Assembly (NCBI GenBank): GCA_031213475.1
Contig: JARUPZ010000021.1
Span: 4,068,438-4,132,437 of the forward strand
From: Nereocystis luetkeana
Taxonomy: Eukaryota > Sar > Phaeophyceae > Laminariales > Laminariaceae
Direction of reading: 5' to 3'
DNA length: 64,000 nt
In this document: piece after piece, positions 25,001 to 34,774 of the stretch
Layout: every line of letters begins with the position of its first letter
Numbering within the stretch: the stretch's first letter is position 1
The notes under the pieces: model-generated
Seen by the model: the letters and a program-made list of their open reading frames with translations, nothing else
Told to the model about the DNA's origin: nothing
Database searches by the model: none
Program-made: the position numbers and the translations under genes

Positions 25001-27734
25001 CCTGATAGAAATGTATACCAGGTACGTGACCCCCGATCTGATAGAAATGTATACCAGGGAGAGAGCAGGAGAAAGAAGGGAGGAAACAAAATAGGGGACG
25101 AAAAAAATACGTTATTGATGAAAAACGGTGATTTCGTTATTGCAATACCTGCCCTCTAACAACAAGAAACCGGACTAATTAGAGATTTCTTGTTTTGAGG
25201 AAGGGGGCGTCCCACACTAAGTTCAGTATAATAAATGCTCCCGTCTTTCTTACGTCCCTCCTGAAACGCGAGGTTGAGTTTCCGCAAGGTTGAGCCGCTG
25301 CTACTTTACAGGGGGCGATATGGACCCGAAAAAGTTACATATCCCTCTGTTTTTCGTGACCATATTTTGGTCCTAAAAACTACTACGGGGGAACCATAGT
25401 AAATAGGACCTACCGTACATACAAAAACCTATATGCTTCCCTATTTTTACTATTAATAAACAACATCTGATCCTATTGACTATGGTCTCCCGCAACATTG
25501 ACGCCTGTCATTCCTTATACCAAGGTACATGATACGAAAACAACTGGACTCGGGTATTCCGGAGGGGAAAAATGTGCGAAAAAAAAAAACAACACAGGTA
25601 AAAAACAGCATCGGTCGAGCGAAGCAGCCAGCCGGGGGCCAATGAGCATGGAATACTCTCTGTCTCAAAACATAAGGACCGTTTCTATATCAACATTCAG
25701 TCAAAACGGTCGTTAACGGTGGTCACATTCGGGATATGAGTGGTACCCTACCAAGAGGAAAAGTTAAGGCTTTCACTTTTCGAGGGACGTTCAACCCTTT
25801 TATTGCACCGCAGTCCCATATGTGGAGACAAACCGCTCGCATTGTAAGTAGTTTGTCCACAAAACGGGACTGCGGTCTTAAAGGGGTTACTAAGGGAAAT
25901 TGGGGTTGACCCTTTTAGGGCAAAGTTGCAGCCCCATTTTGGGGACAAAACCACTCAGATTCTCCAAGTACTTTGCCCCCGAAAAGGGACTGCAGTCCTA
26001 TCAATAGAAGGAGCGTCCTTAGGGGCGAGGGCTGCACTAAATCGTATGGCACGTAGTAGGCTATCCATGCTCAAGGCTATTGAACAGTCACACTCGAGGG
26101 CTTGCTCGGATTAGGAGTTTTTCGTTGGCAAGCCACTCTGTGTCCCAAAATATTAGGATCAATTGTGTACTAATTTTCAACCCAAACGGTCCCCTATATT
26201 TAGGGTCAGCGTGCAACCCCTATTTTGTATTTTGTATTTTTTCAAGCATCACGTGTACGTTCCAGCCTCGTATAACTCGTAGGAGGTTTTACCCTCAGCG
26301 ATCTTCTGGACAAGCCGTGGTCACAGGTGTCGCGCCCTTCTCCCCCCCGGTCCGTGCCTTTATTTTTTGTCGCGCATAGCGTCCAAGCATTCCCACTGCT
26401 CCTCGTACGAGCATGCATGAGAAAGTCCCTCGTACGAGCATGCACTCGGTGGGACTCGAACCCACGAAATTGATCTTGATAGGCACGCGGCACGCGCGGC
26501 ACGCGGACCACCTACCTACCAAGCCACCGGGGATGCGTATTACTATTAATAGTATTAATACATGCCTGGTACTTACTTTAGTATCGCATGTATGCACACA
26601 TGCACACCCTCTCTTTTATCTATGGACACACGCGCACCCTGAGTTCCACAGAGCTACCACACTGCTGCTGCGTTCTCAACAAGGTCGCTCGGCGTGCTCA
26701 GTGCGCCCTCCCTGCTGTCGAGAAAAGAAGCTTGGGAAATCGTCAGAGGGGGTGTGTTATCTTATCACCCTAGTGTGATAAAGTACATTCAACTGCTGTA
26801 CTCGTACGAACGAAAAACTACGGCAGTACCAGGTAGATTCTATTATTATTATTTCTCTTGCCATCCGACAATGTGCAGCATGATCTTCAACAGGGATCAC
26901 TCATAACTTTCGATTCTATTCATGCTCTACTTCGTACGAGTATTAACAACTGTACGTACCACGTACCAGGCAGGAAGCAGGTGCTGTGCATCGTACACTT
27001 ACCTGCTTGTACGTCTGTGCGCGCGGTCTTTCCTTTCCCCCGATCGACATTCCACAGCACACACCCAGCCAGTGCCCGTACGTTGACTACGACTCATCCT
27101 AGCCTACGCTGTAGAGAGATAAGAGCCTTTTAGAACCGCAGTCCCGTTTTGGGGACAAAGTACTTGAAGTTTGACTGGTTTGTCCCCAAACCGGGACTGC
27201 GGTTCTAAAAGGGTTAGTAACTAAAGCAGTGTGGTAACGAAACCACCCTGGGGTACAGCACCAGTAGACAAGACAGCAGTATCCTATTCTTTCATAAATA
27301 TCGAATAACTGCTCTGCCAGATATCGTATTTTTATGTTCCAATTGGGACACGTTCGAGCAAAAACAAAGACGCGAAGTCGTGAACGAACACACACCGCAT
27401 GAGTCGGAGTCTTCGCGTCCACGTGCACCAGGTAGATGTTGTCTGGGTGGTAGATCTCCGGCAGCAGGAGCTGCAACCTGCCGACGTCCTTGCCTGAGCA
27501 CAGGACAAGGAACGCCAGACGCGCCCTCCTCCCGTCATCCGCCTGGCTGCTGATGAGCTCGCGGCTGATTCCGGTCCTAGATGAAGACGTTGTTACGGTA
27601 ACGTTGCGCCAGAAGCTATCGCCGGACAGCCCACCTCCAACGCCATTGCTGCCGCCGAAGATGCATAAGGAAAGGGCGAGCAAGATCCCTGCAAAAACCG
27701 ACACCCATCTGAGAGAGTTGCGAAGGGGTGCCAT
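19029..27734 (-). CDS. GT14-family glycosyltransferase (xylosyltransferase / core-2/I-branching type), six exons
   Basis: Exons in transcription order: 27734-27396, 23435-23220, 21971-21879, 21291-21031, 20361-20212 and 19460 down to a stop at 19029. The first five end in phase 0 and join cleanly; about 496 residues. Exon 1 has a short basic N-terminus, a hydrophobic signal anchor (WVSVFAGILLALSLCIFG), a Ser/Thr-rich stem, then LAFLVLCSGKDVGRLQLLL and IYLVHVDAK, the start of a GT14 catalytic domain. Exon 2 has WDYFINLSTSDFP, the family's signature region. Exon 4 has KGEFWHVLHRSFCEYAIRSP and DNVARSLSAYF, and exon 6 has SGALFARKFD, both typical of GT14. The product is therefore a type II membrane enzyme, probably Golgi, adding xylose or N-acetylglucosamine. 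The Arg/Gly-rich end of exon 6 is doubtful and the true stop may differ. The Met at 27734 was chosen because it precedes the signal anchor directly. Confidence 0.88.
19487..19612 (+). repeat. repeat C fragment
   Basis: G-rich tract, then GTACTCATTATCATGCATGG to CACCAACCAGGCAGATA. It directly precedes, in the antisense sense, the last GT14 exon acceptor. Confidence 0.7.
19783..19940 (+). repeat. repeat C internal fragment
   Basis: G tract followed by GGAGCACGTCGAGTTTTCAC through GCATCCTACTAATAACTGCT; the first block is missing. Confidence 0.65.
19969..20185. repeat. (CCCT)n microsatellite
   Basis: About 50 CCCT units with a few C insertions, in the last GT14 intron about 30 bp from the exon 5 donor. 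Confidence 0.95.
20365..20396. repeat. GTGGC pentanucleotide repeat
   Basis: Six GTGGC units directly upstream of the GT14 exon 5 acceptor on the minus strand. Confidence 0.85.
20568..20712 (+). repeat. repeat D, tandem pair after a G tract
   Basis: G tract 20572-20588, GTACTCATTCTTGTTGCTTG, then two copies of the GTCATTTGACCGTTGA-like block each ending TTTCGAGACGGxG. Confidence 0.7.
21301..21485 (+). repeat. repeat C fragment
   Basis: G tract 21301-21326, then CACTCATGTCATGCATGGCC to GGAGTCGCATCAAAAG; 3' truncated. GT14 intron. Confidence 0.7.
21641..21772 (-). repeat. repeat D between two C tracts
   Basis: ATCTCGAAAGGGATGCGTGG and TCACTGGTCAAATGCCTAAG, with poly(C) before and after. GT14 intron. 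Confidence 0.7.
21997..22560 (+). repeat. repeat C, full length with G tracts at both ends
   Basis: G tract, GTACTCATTATCATGCATGG, all internal blocks, then TACCAGGTACGATATTGGGG and a second G tract, after which another copy starts (GCTCGATTTCATGCATTGCC). The best-defined copy, about 520 bp, in the GT14 intron. Confidence 0.85.
22711..22728. repeat. interstitial telomere-like TTAGGG x3
   Basis: Three perfect TTAGGG units in the GT14 intron. A degenerate relative (TTAGGTTTAGGGTTTGGG) is at 42536. Confidence 0.7.
23700..23790 (-). pseudogene. decayed duplicate of the start of GT14 exon 2
   Basis: Reading the minus strand, an acceptor CAACAG is followed by GTGGAGAAC and, further on, by CTTCGAACGGGCGCC. 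This matches the acceptor and first 80 or so bases of true exon 2 at 23435, including the shared CTTCGAACGGGCGCC. Relative to exon 2 it has a 1-bp length difference near the start, so the frame is lost, and it runs into G-rich sequence. It lies about 350 bp upstream of the true exon in the same intron. Confidence 0.6.
23938..24462. repeat. three tandem units of 110-170 bp
   Basis: Each contains GGCACCAGTTTTTC-like and CCAGTATTTACACTGG (a short palindrome), and all but one an ATATAAGGAC...CGGTCCTT hairpin. Starts of hairpins: about 23945, 24100, 24390. Confidence 0.65.
24537..24630. mobile_element. hairpin MITE family B
   Basis: CCCCTTTTAGGACTGCAGTC start, inverted GGGACTGCAGTTCTAACAGG end. 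Confidence 0.75.
24738..24766. repeat. (GTAC)n run
   Basis: Six tandem, self-complementary GTAC units. Confidence 0.85.
25383..25494. mobile_element. hairpin MITE family A
   Basis: CTACGGGGGAACCATAGTAA start and TATGGTCTCCCGCAA end; inverted orientation of the interior relative to the 17502 copy. Confidence 0.75.
25793..26000. mobile_element. hairpin MITE family B, two adjacent copies
   Basis: Copies at 25793-25888 and 25908-26000, each with a CCTTTTxxxxCxCAGTCCC-type arm and its inverted complement, separated by about 20 bp. Confidence 0.75.
26230..26535 (-). repeat. tRNA-derived SINE-like repeat, copy 1
   Basis: On the minus strand, GGTGGCTTGGTAGGTAGGTG resembles an A box and GTGGGTTCGAGTCCCAC a T arm with B box; there is no matching acceptor stem, so it is not a working tRNA. 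The body continues to GGTAAAACCTCCTACGAG. The second copy is at 50920-51250. Confidence 0.6.
27125..27215. mobile_element. hairpin MITE family B
   Basis: CCTTTTAGAACCGCAGTCCC start and inverted GGGACTGCGGTTCTAAAAGG end, almost perfect palindrome arms. It lies in intron 1 of the GT14 gene. Confidence 0.8.
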
Positions 27735-27978
27735 CGGAGGGCAGTCTCCGAAACACCCACTCGCTTGCTGCTTGCTGTGTGCGAGATAAGAAATCGAGGA
27801 AAGCGCTCCTATCTCCGGGATATCTCCTATCGGTTGAAGAGGAGTTCCACCACAACTGCGCTGAAAATTATGGCGTTTTTCCATAGGGGACTTTACGATT
27901 GGGATGATATGCAACTTTTGCATAGTATTCGCAAGTGTGAACGGTCCAGATCTGCTTTGTATTCTCTAAAATCATATC

Positions 27979-27987
27979 GCTCCATTT
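27979..27987. repeat. left 9-bp target site duplication
   Basis: GCTCCATTT immediately precedes the left TIR and is identical to 34775-34783. Confidence 0.9.
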
Positions 27988-28197
27988 GGCGCGTGCTATG
28001 TGCAGGCGCATCCTGCAAAAATATTTGTGCAGGCGCCGAACGCCTCGAGAACCGATCCACTACAAACCCATTTTCAAATACGAAACACCGGCCTCAAAAC
28101 AGCAGTTCACAACAATTCACAGCAGCAGTAGACCAGCACCAGGCACAGCAGCAGTAGACCAGCACCAGGTCTCGACGTAAGGCACAGGGCACGCGCA
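27988..28197 (+). repeat. left TIR of the Mutator-like element
   Basis: About 210 bp, matching the reverse complement of 34574-34774. It contains a local tandem duplication of an AGCAGCAGTAGACCAGCACC unit that is single in the right TIR. The carried gene starts 9 bp inside its inner edge. Confidence 0.9.
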
Positions 28198-28206
28198 GTG
28201 ACTGCG

Positions 28207-31200
28207 ATGACCTCTCTGTTCGATATAGTAGGGAACTCTTCCGCAGGCGACGATGCGGAAGACGCGGGTAGCGCAGGTAGTGACGGAGGAGGTATGATCG
28301 AAGTGGACGCTACCAGCGAGGACGGTGCGTTTTCCTTTTTCTGCGCGAGAGCTGCAGGAGCTGCAGGCGATGACGACGACGGCGCGGCGTCGACTCCTGC
28401 GAGGGCGAGTGGCCCGACGTGTGACGGGGGCGTACCGGTAATCGAAGTGGATGACACCAGCGAGGAGGGTGCCTTTTCGTTTTTTTGCGCAAGAGCAGAC
28501 CCTGCGTCGCCGACTCGGAGAGCGCGTGGCATCGGTGTCGACAGCAGTGCAGCGACTGCAGGCAGCGGCGCTACAGACGGCGGCGATGCGCCGGCGACTC
28601 CGAGGAGTGACGGTGACCCGGCGCAGAACGTGGATGCCGAGAGCGACACAAATACGGTGAGTTGGTCGGAGTTTGTTTTGTGACGCGAACAGTGTTGTTG
28701 GTACAGAGTACCGGACACCTAATAAGAAACAGAAACTATGGTCCAGGCTGGATTTCTTATTTGAGAGAGGGTGCTTTCTAGACTAATTTCAAGATAACGC
28801 CTCATGAATTTAATATTTTCCTTTAAATATCAGCCTGGCTTTCGTATTAGCCTGTTTCTTATTAGCTGTCCTGTACTGACTGTATAATACTTGCACACCT
28901 CGGACAGATCATGATCTACTACTGCTGTGGATAATCTGATAATGATCTACTGGTACTGCTGTAGATGATCTAGATAATCTACTATTAATAACATAATGTA
29001 ATGATCTAGATCACCCATTAGTACAACTAGTAGTTCCATACCTGCGGTTGCGAGAGGTTGTGCAGGATCTGCATGCTGTAGTACAGATCCAACCCAGACC
29101 TCTGGGAGATCATGCAGATTATACCGCTCCGATCGGGCAACGTGAGCTAGATGGCATAAGATCGGAAATGCATCTGGCTTGAAAAATCTAGACCATCCAA
29201 CGGGAGTCGATGATCTGCCGCGAGCTGTGTAAAACTGTTCTTCGTATGATACGATATTGACAGCAGTGCCCTTGTGTACGGGTACTACAGTAGCTGTAAT
29301 AGTGAGACACAATGTAAGCCGTAGGCCATAGGTCCACGTTGTACCACGTTGTACCTGGTAGGTTGTAGGCCGATGTTGCAGGTTGTTGGTGTTGTTGTTG
29401 GTGTTGTATGTCGCAAACGGGCGCGCCACCCTGGGGCATTTCGGCCGCGGATTTCGCCGTGGGTAGGGGGGAAGGGTGCAGACAAGGGGAAACCGGCCGT
29501 CTCGCGCCGCGCCGGCCCGCGCTCGTCGTGGTGCGGGGGGGCAAGGTCAGGGGGCCGGATGCGGCGAGATCACGCATTACTTGGAAATAGAGGGGCGGGC
29601 TGCGGTGGTGGCACAAGCAGGGAGCAGCACTCATACGAAGTATTGTATACTCTTGCTGTAACCGCGCGCAGAAAAGCACGCTGATCCTGGTGACATACGT
29701 AGTAAATACGGGCTTTTGCTGAACAGCAGCAGTTCCCCCCTCCCCCAGCCTAACAAATTGCACAGCAGCAGTATTGCAGCAGCATACTGTATCATAGTAG
29801 CAGCAGCATGGGTACAGAGAAACACCGTTGTTTTCGACCGTGTACGATATACAACACAAAAAGTAGTACATTCCCAGCAGGTGCAATTGTGTTGTCCTCC
29901 TTTTCTACGGCCCTTCTCCGCCAACACGATTGTCTGTTGAATATGGTACATATGATGGATAGTATGATACGTATACTTAACGGTGAAAATGTCCAAGGTA
30001 GCCAACGGTAAACCAGCTTCATCCTCTGTTTCAGCAGTACTCGTAGTGGTGGTGGATAACACGCACCTGCCAACGTTGACACCATTCATAACGCTGTATA
30101 ATCACCGCTCTTTGCGTTCGGCGTCCGCAGTTCTCGTACTCCGCGGAAGCGTTGCGTGTTGCGCTGAACAACATTCGTATGGAGCATTCGTATGGAGGGA
30201 ACAAACTTGGAGGACCTGGAATCGGTGGTGAAGCAGACTTGCGCGAAACATGGTGTGAAGCTTGCACGTGAGTCTTCAAGAAGGGAGAAAGGAAGTGGAA
30301 GCCGCCTTGTCATGGTCGCATGGAAATGCGTGCATGGCATGCGGAACCGGCAGACCGACCTGCAGGCCGAACGCAGGAGGAGTGCCCCTGGTGAGTCTTC
30401 GATGAGGAATGAGTAGAAGGACTGGATAGAAGGGTAGGATATGAACCTGCGGTTTCTAATAAAGATACAGTAGAATATGCTGTCGCTAGAAACTTGCTCA
30501 GCAGGATCTTTATTAACTGTCGTCAACTTGTTTGCGTTGCTACGTATTTTGTGTTGGTACTGCTGTCTACACTTATCGGCTTCCAGCTTCTAGCATGCTA
30601 GCCCCGACCGGGGCCGTGCTGTTTTGACCTCTTTTTTTTATGTCCAGGGTCCATAGACTGTTTTCTTGTATCATACCAGTACCAGGTTCTTCGTACGGAT
30701 ACCGTTCGTACTCGAAGGGAGACAAAAGGGCTCCTTCATATTTGGCGCGGTGCTAATCACAAACTCGCTTTTGCTCGTAGTATAATAGTGGCAGTCGTGT
30801 TTGCCCTAGGCAGTCGTGTTTGCCCTAGGCACTCGTGTTTACCGTAGGGAGCATCATGGGCATGGCGTCTAACAGCGGTGAATAATCTATCGGCTTACAT
30901 GCCCTGCCTTGCGTCTGCACCAGGTTGTCACAGGGTGCCACGGCAAGCCTCGAGCCAGAGGACTGGCTGCGGCTTTAAGGTAGGGTGCAGCTTCGTATGT
31001 ACAGTAGTACGTTCATATTGTACACGTGTCTCGTTCTTAGCTGAAGACCGGGATACTTTCAATTGTTGCTTGGTAGTCTACGAATGTACCTGGTGCTGCT
31101 AAACACAAACCCGGTTTATCGCGTTGGAACTCAATCAGTTGTGCTTGCACACGCTGATGAATCATGCGAGAACTACATTTTGCTCGTCACCTTGGTTGCA

Positions 31201-33260
31201 TGAGGGTTACGTTGGATTGATGCAGGCGCATTAATTGCCGGCGAAACGATGATGACGCGGCATTCTATATATTATTAGTAGACACCATTAAATCAATATG
31301 GCCACCGATTTCCCCTGCAGATAACCGGACGATGGCCTCTTAAATGCCTGGTGAACAAGCACCCCCGACTGACGACGATGGTGCTGGAGCACGGGCATGA
31401 GGTAGACAAAGCGGCGATGGACGTTCAGGACCAGATGAGGGCGCCTCTGTCATCGCCAATGAAGGCTGAGGCGGCGAAACTCACAGGCAGGTGGCGTGTA
31501 GAGAGTTTTGTCAAGCTGTAGCAAAGCTTACGATAGTGGCTTGGCATTTGGCTTTTCTTTGCCCTTGCCGACGCTGTTAGGGCTCGTCCCAACGGAGCAT
31601 TTTGAGGCTAAAAATCAAAGCTATGTAGAAACAAAAAGCTAAACACAAAAAAAAGCGACGATGAGATATGAAGATGCACTCGTTCTGGTTCGCCAAATTA
31701 AAAAAAATGAGGGCCCAAGAGACCGGCGGATTTTATTGTAGCTTCTCCATTAAATTAATAATTTTGGAATTAAAATTTTATCTAGAAAGCAAAAGCTAAA
31801 ACGAACTACTCAGTCACAGGTTATACATGTTGAGGTACTCAGTCAGTGACTGTGTAGCTCAACAGGTATAACCTCGTAACAAACAGCGAGGAGCGAGGCC
31901 GTAGCGACACCCACAGCTACGAACGCCCCGTAGACTAGACTAGACAGCCAGAAGACAGAGAGCAGACAATACACAAGTAACATACCCCTGGTGCCGTCAT
32001 TGCTGTTCTGAATAAAATCGTATGTTCTAGCAAGTGATGCTGCTGTTTGAACAGCACCCGTACTTTATCGAGCGCAGATCTCGCGCTTCAGGATGCCGGC
32101 GCCCTTGCAGCAGCTAATAGTAATATATCGTGGACTAGCCGTGTGGGCACACTCCCCTATTTTTTTCAGGGCTGTGCGCCGCCTCTACCGCAGCTGGATT
32201 GTGAATCCGTGCTGGTGCTCCACCACGACCGTCGTCTCTATTGCGTTTTTTATTTTAGCTTTTGTTTTTCACGCGTGTCCTGCGTTTGTACTCCATTCTC
32301 TTGTGTCCCAAAACGAGCAAATTTCGTTTGTCTCTTCAGCTTTTGTTTTTAGCTTTCGTTTTTCTTCGTTTGGATGGGCCCTTAGTTTCATGGTGCGGCT
32401 GACGCCGGTAGACTAGAAAGAGCTACGTATTTTCTCGTAGATATCATTCATGTTGTGAGGCTCTATATCCCGTCAGCTAACGAGTAGAAATCACGAGTTA
32501 TTCGACAATTCCCTGCCATTGGTCAACTACTGATGTTTCGGGGTGTGTCATTGGTCCGAAAACACACACACTTTCACAGAAACACGCATGTTTGCACCCC
32601 TCTCCCGTTTGGCCCCCTGATTCCATGCTACCTGGCACCGTGATCCCACGCCGACGAAATCGAGCGTCTGCGACAGCGAATCGAGCGTCGGCCACTAGCA
32701 GCAAACTACCAAATCTGTCGAATAAGTGGTAAGCAACCATCGGCTTAACACCACCATTCTCGTATTGCACCCCTCTTGCAGATGCGGGACTTGCACCAGC
32801 CGTCCAGGCCAAGGTGTTGGAAGCCTTGCACGATCGTAGAGTCAACACTAAGGCAGTCCAGAACGCTGCATCCCAGCGTAGTGGCGGGGAAAACCTGTAT
32901 GATGCACAGGAGCGTAGTGGCGAGACCATTAATTCTACCCTGGTGCGAATGAAGGAGCACGGGCCTACGGTACAAGACCGTCGCAAGTTGTACGTAGATC
33001 TCCTGAAGAAAAGCACAGCAATCGTGGCGAAGGGGGTAGACACTGTGGACCCTGAAACACTGCGTCACATGTTCGCGACATTTGAGGCCCAAGTAGAGCA
33101 GGCAGCAAGGATCGGGTCGGGGACGGGAGTTGTCGTGGGCAACCCGGACACTGTACGTTTGCCCGCGGGGAAGAGACTTGGCAGCAAAAGGCATAAGTCG
33201 AGCGTGGAGGCGCGGTATTCAGCTGCCGGGACCAGGAAGGCCAGTCAATCGTACAACTAG
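28207..33260 (+). CDS. MULE-borne protein with FAR1-type zinc-binding domain, frame broken
   Basis: Exons: 28207-28656, 30131-30390, 30924-30979, 31321-31490 (end uncertain), 32782-33260 (TAG). Exon 1 is acidic and Ala/Gly-rich and holds two copies of a module ending GAFSFFCARA. Exons 2-4 build a FAR1/WRKY-GCM1-like zinc domain: HGVKLARESS, WKCVHG, then QRTGCGFKITGRWPLKC and LEHGHEV, giving the C-C-H-H pattern. FAR1 proteins are DNA-binding and related to Mutator transposases. The last exon is helical and charged, ends in a basic tail, and has no DDE residues I recognise. Exon 2 contains a 13-bp tandem duplication (30172-30184 and 30185-30197) that shifts the frame; counting one copy, exons 1-3 join in phase. 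The exon 4 to 5 phase is unresolved: the CAG/GTGGCG donor leaves the wrong phase, while a donor at 31496 fits. The real start is taken as the ATG at 28207. Either a decayed accessory gene or captured host DNA. Confidence 0.6.
28708..28876. mobile_element. 170-bp MITE (family F), copy 1, nested in the MULE
   Basis: Ends are inverted: CTAATAAGAAACAG on the left and CTGTTTCTTATTAG on the right, with the similarity extending outward to GTACxGGACA. The interior holds GGTCCAGGCTGGATTTCTTA and AGCCTGGCTTTCxTATTAG. It lies in the first intron of the carried gene. Confidence 0.7.
29419..29480 (+). repeat. short dispersed repeat, copy 1
   Basis: GGGCGCGCCACCCTGGGG and GGATTTCGCCGTGGGTAGGG match 45292-45360. 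Both lie next to GTTGTTG microsatellites. Confidence 0.6.
30172..30197 (+). repeat. 13-bp tandem duplication causing a frameshift
   Basis: CATTCGTATGGAG occurs twice head to tail inside exon 2 of the MULE-borne gene. Thirteen is not a multiple of three, so the reading frame after it no longer matches the frame entering from the strong acceptor at 30130. Confidence 0.8.
30789..30847. repeat. 19-bp tandem repeat x3
   Basis: GGCAGTCGTGTTTGCCCTA repeated, with a third, slightly changed copy. In the intron of the MULE-borne gene. Confidence 0.8.
31577..32394. mobile_element. possible hAT-like insertion in the MULE gene's last intron
   Basis: TAGGGCTCGTCCCAACG at the left and, inverted, TAAGGGCCCATCCAAACG at the right form an imperfect terminal inverted repeat of hAT-like look, continued by CTAAAAATCAAAGC-type sequence. 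No target duplication was found and no transposase is seen. Weak call. Confidence 0.3.
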
Positions 33261-34099
33261 TAGTCTCCTACCCCCCCTGCTAGTATTACTGTAGTACTAC
33301 GGTTTTTGTTGCGGCCGGCGAGATCCTTCGGTATCAGTACTCCATTTTATTTATTTGTGTGGCCGGAGACCCGTTGTACTCTGTCCCACCTTACTACTAA
33401 GGGCACGACTAGGGATGCGACGACCTCTCATGCTGGCGAGTACATGATCATGAGTGCATTCCTACGATTTTGTCGTAAGGTTTATCGTGACCGCGTTTGG
33501 TGTGCGGTACCTGGTACTTGCTTTGGCGGTTTCGTGTTTAGTTGATATTTACGAGGTAGTACTGTAGTCCATGCCCGAAGGCACGCGACAAGAAGAGGAA
33601 ACAACACACGACAGAATGGAAAACAAAGTGTTGTCATCGATAACTGGACGAAACACAAAATGAAATATTGGGATGTTAATTTTCATTTGCTTTTAGACTA
33701 TTCCCTGTTAATAGCCCCGGGGGGACTTCTGAGTGAAGAAATAATGTCGAAAAACGTTGATTATTGCAGCAGCATCGACCAACTGTCCGGGCTGTTGGGG
33801 TAAGGGGTGTGTCGGAACTTCAATACTAGGAGCTGTGCGACCGCGTGCAGCATTATTACATTATACTCGTACGAGCGTCTGCTGTACGCTCGTACTGCTG
33901 TACGCTCGTACTGCTGCACGCTCTTCCTATCATTAGTCGCTTGATAACATGGCAATCGTCGATGCCTTATTTTTTGCTTGGTAGATTCGTACACATAAAC
34001 CATAATAACCCCCGAAAAAAAGCAATGTCATTGAGGACAAACTTGTAGTAGTAAAAAAGTTTTTCACCTTTTGTTTTGGTCCACCCTCGGTACAAGTAG

Positions 34100-34280
34100 C
34101 ACAGGGCACCTATTAATTAATAATAAGAAACAGGAATTATGGTCCAGGCTGGATTTCTTATTCGAGATAGGGTGCTTTTGCCCCCCTATAATTTCAAGAT
34201 GACGACTCCATAATTTCTCATTTTCCTCAAAATCTCAGCCTGGCTTTCTTATTAGCCTGTTTCTTATTAGGCGTCTTGTA
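34100..34280. mobile_element. 170-bp MITE (family F), copy 2, nested in the MULE
   Basis: Same family and orientation as 28708-28876, with AATAAGAAACAGG and CCTGTTTCTTATTAG ends. It sits about 300 bp inside the right TIR. Confidence 0.7.
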
Positions 34281-34573
34281 CCTGTATATATACATGTTTG
34301 CTCTTTTGCTGTGCCCTTGTATGTCGCTTGGCGGCCTGCCCGAAATGCATCATGGCCCCGGGATGGCCTCGCACAACGGATGGCCCACTTGTTTTGCGTG
34401 CAGCACTACGACAGCAGCAGTACTACTGCTGCTGTACAGCAGCACTACGAGTACTCTTCGCAACCTATCACAATCGCACAAGATAAATAAATATGGAACA
34501 GAGTTTGTATCATCAGCGCCAGGCACCTCAGCACCGCCGTACCCGCTAACCAGTATCTGCGGCGGATCTCCTG

Positions 34574-34774
34574 CTGTGCGTGCCTTGTGCCTTACGTCGA
34601 GACCTGGTGCTGGTCTACTGCTGCTGTGAACTGTTGTGGTCTAACTGCTGTTTTGAGGGCTTCTTTGTGTGCGGTGTTTCGTATTTAAAAATGGGTTTAT
34701 AGTGGATTGGTTCTCGAGGCGTTCGGCGCCTGCACAAATATTTTTGCAGGATGCGCCTGCACATAGCGCGCGCC
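34574..34774 (-). repeat. right TIR of the Mutator-like element
   Basis: About 201 bp, the inverted partner of 27988-28197. It has a few substitutions and a short extra segment near 34663-34672 relative to the left copy. Confidence 0.9.

Larger units (their letters stand above)
27988..34774. mobile_element. complete Mutator-like element (MULE) with long TIRs
   Basis: The two ends are inverted copies. The left end starts GGCGCGTGCTATGTGCAGGC; the right end, read on the minus strand, starts GGCGCGCGCTATGTGCAGGC. Similarity continues for about 200 bp (left to 28197, right from 34574), through the shared CTCGAGAACC, AAATACGAAACACCG and GGTCTCGACGTAAGGCACA segments. The element is flanked by a perfect 9-bp direct repeat, GCTCCATTT. 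Long TIRs plus 9-bp target duplications are hallmarks of the Mutator superfamily. It carries one spliced gene (28207-33260) with a FAR1-like DNA-binding domain but no recognisable DDE transposase, so it is probably non-autonomous or Pack-MULE-like. Boundaries are seen directly; superfamily assignment is by family knowledge. Confidence 0.88.

Noticed and set aside
26440..26530. tRNA gene on the minus strand
   Set aside because: T arm and box-like sequences are good but acceptor and D stems do not pair; a similar repeat at 50.9 kb points to a SINE.
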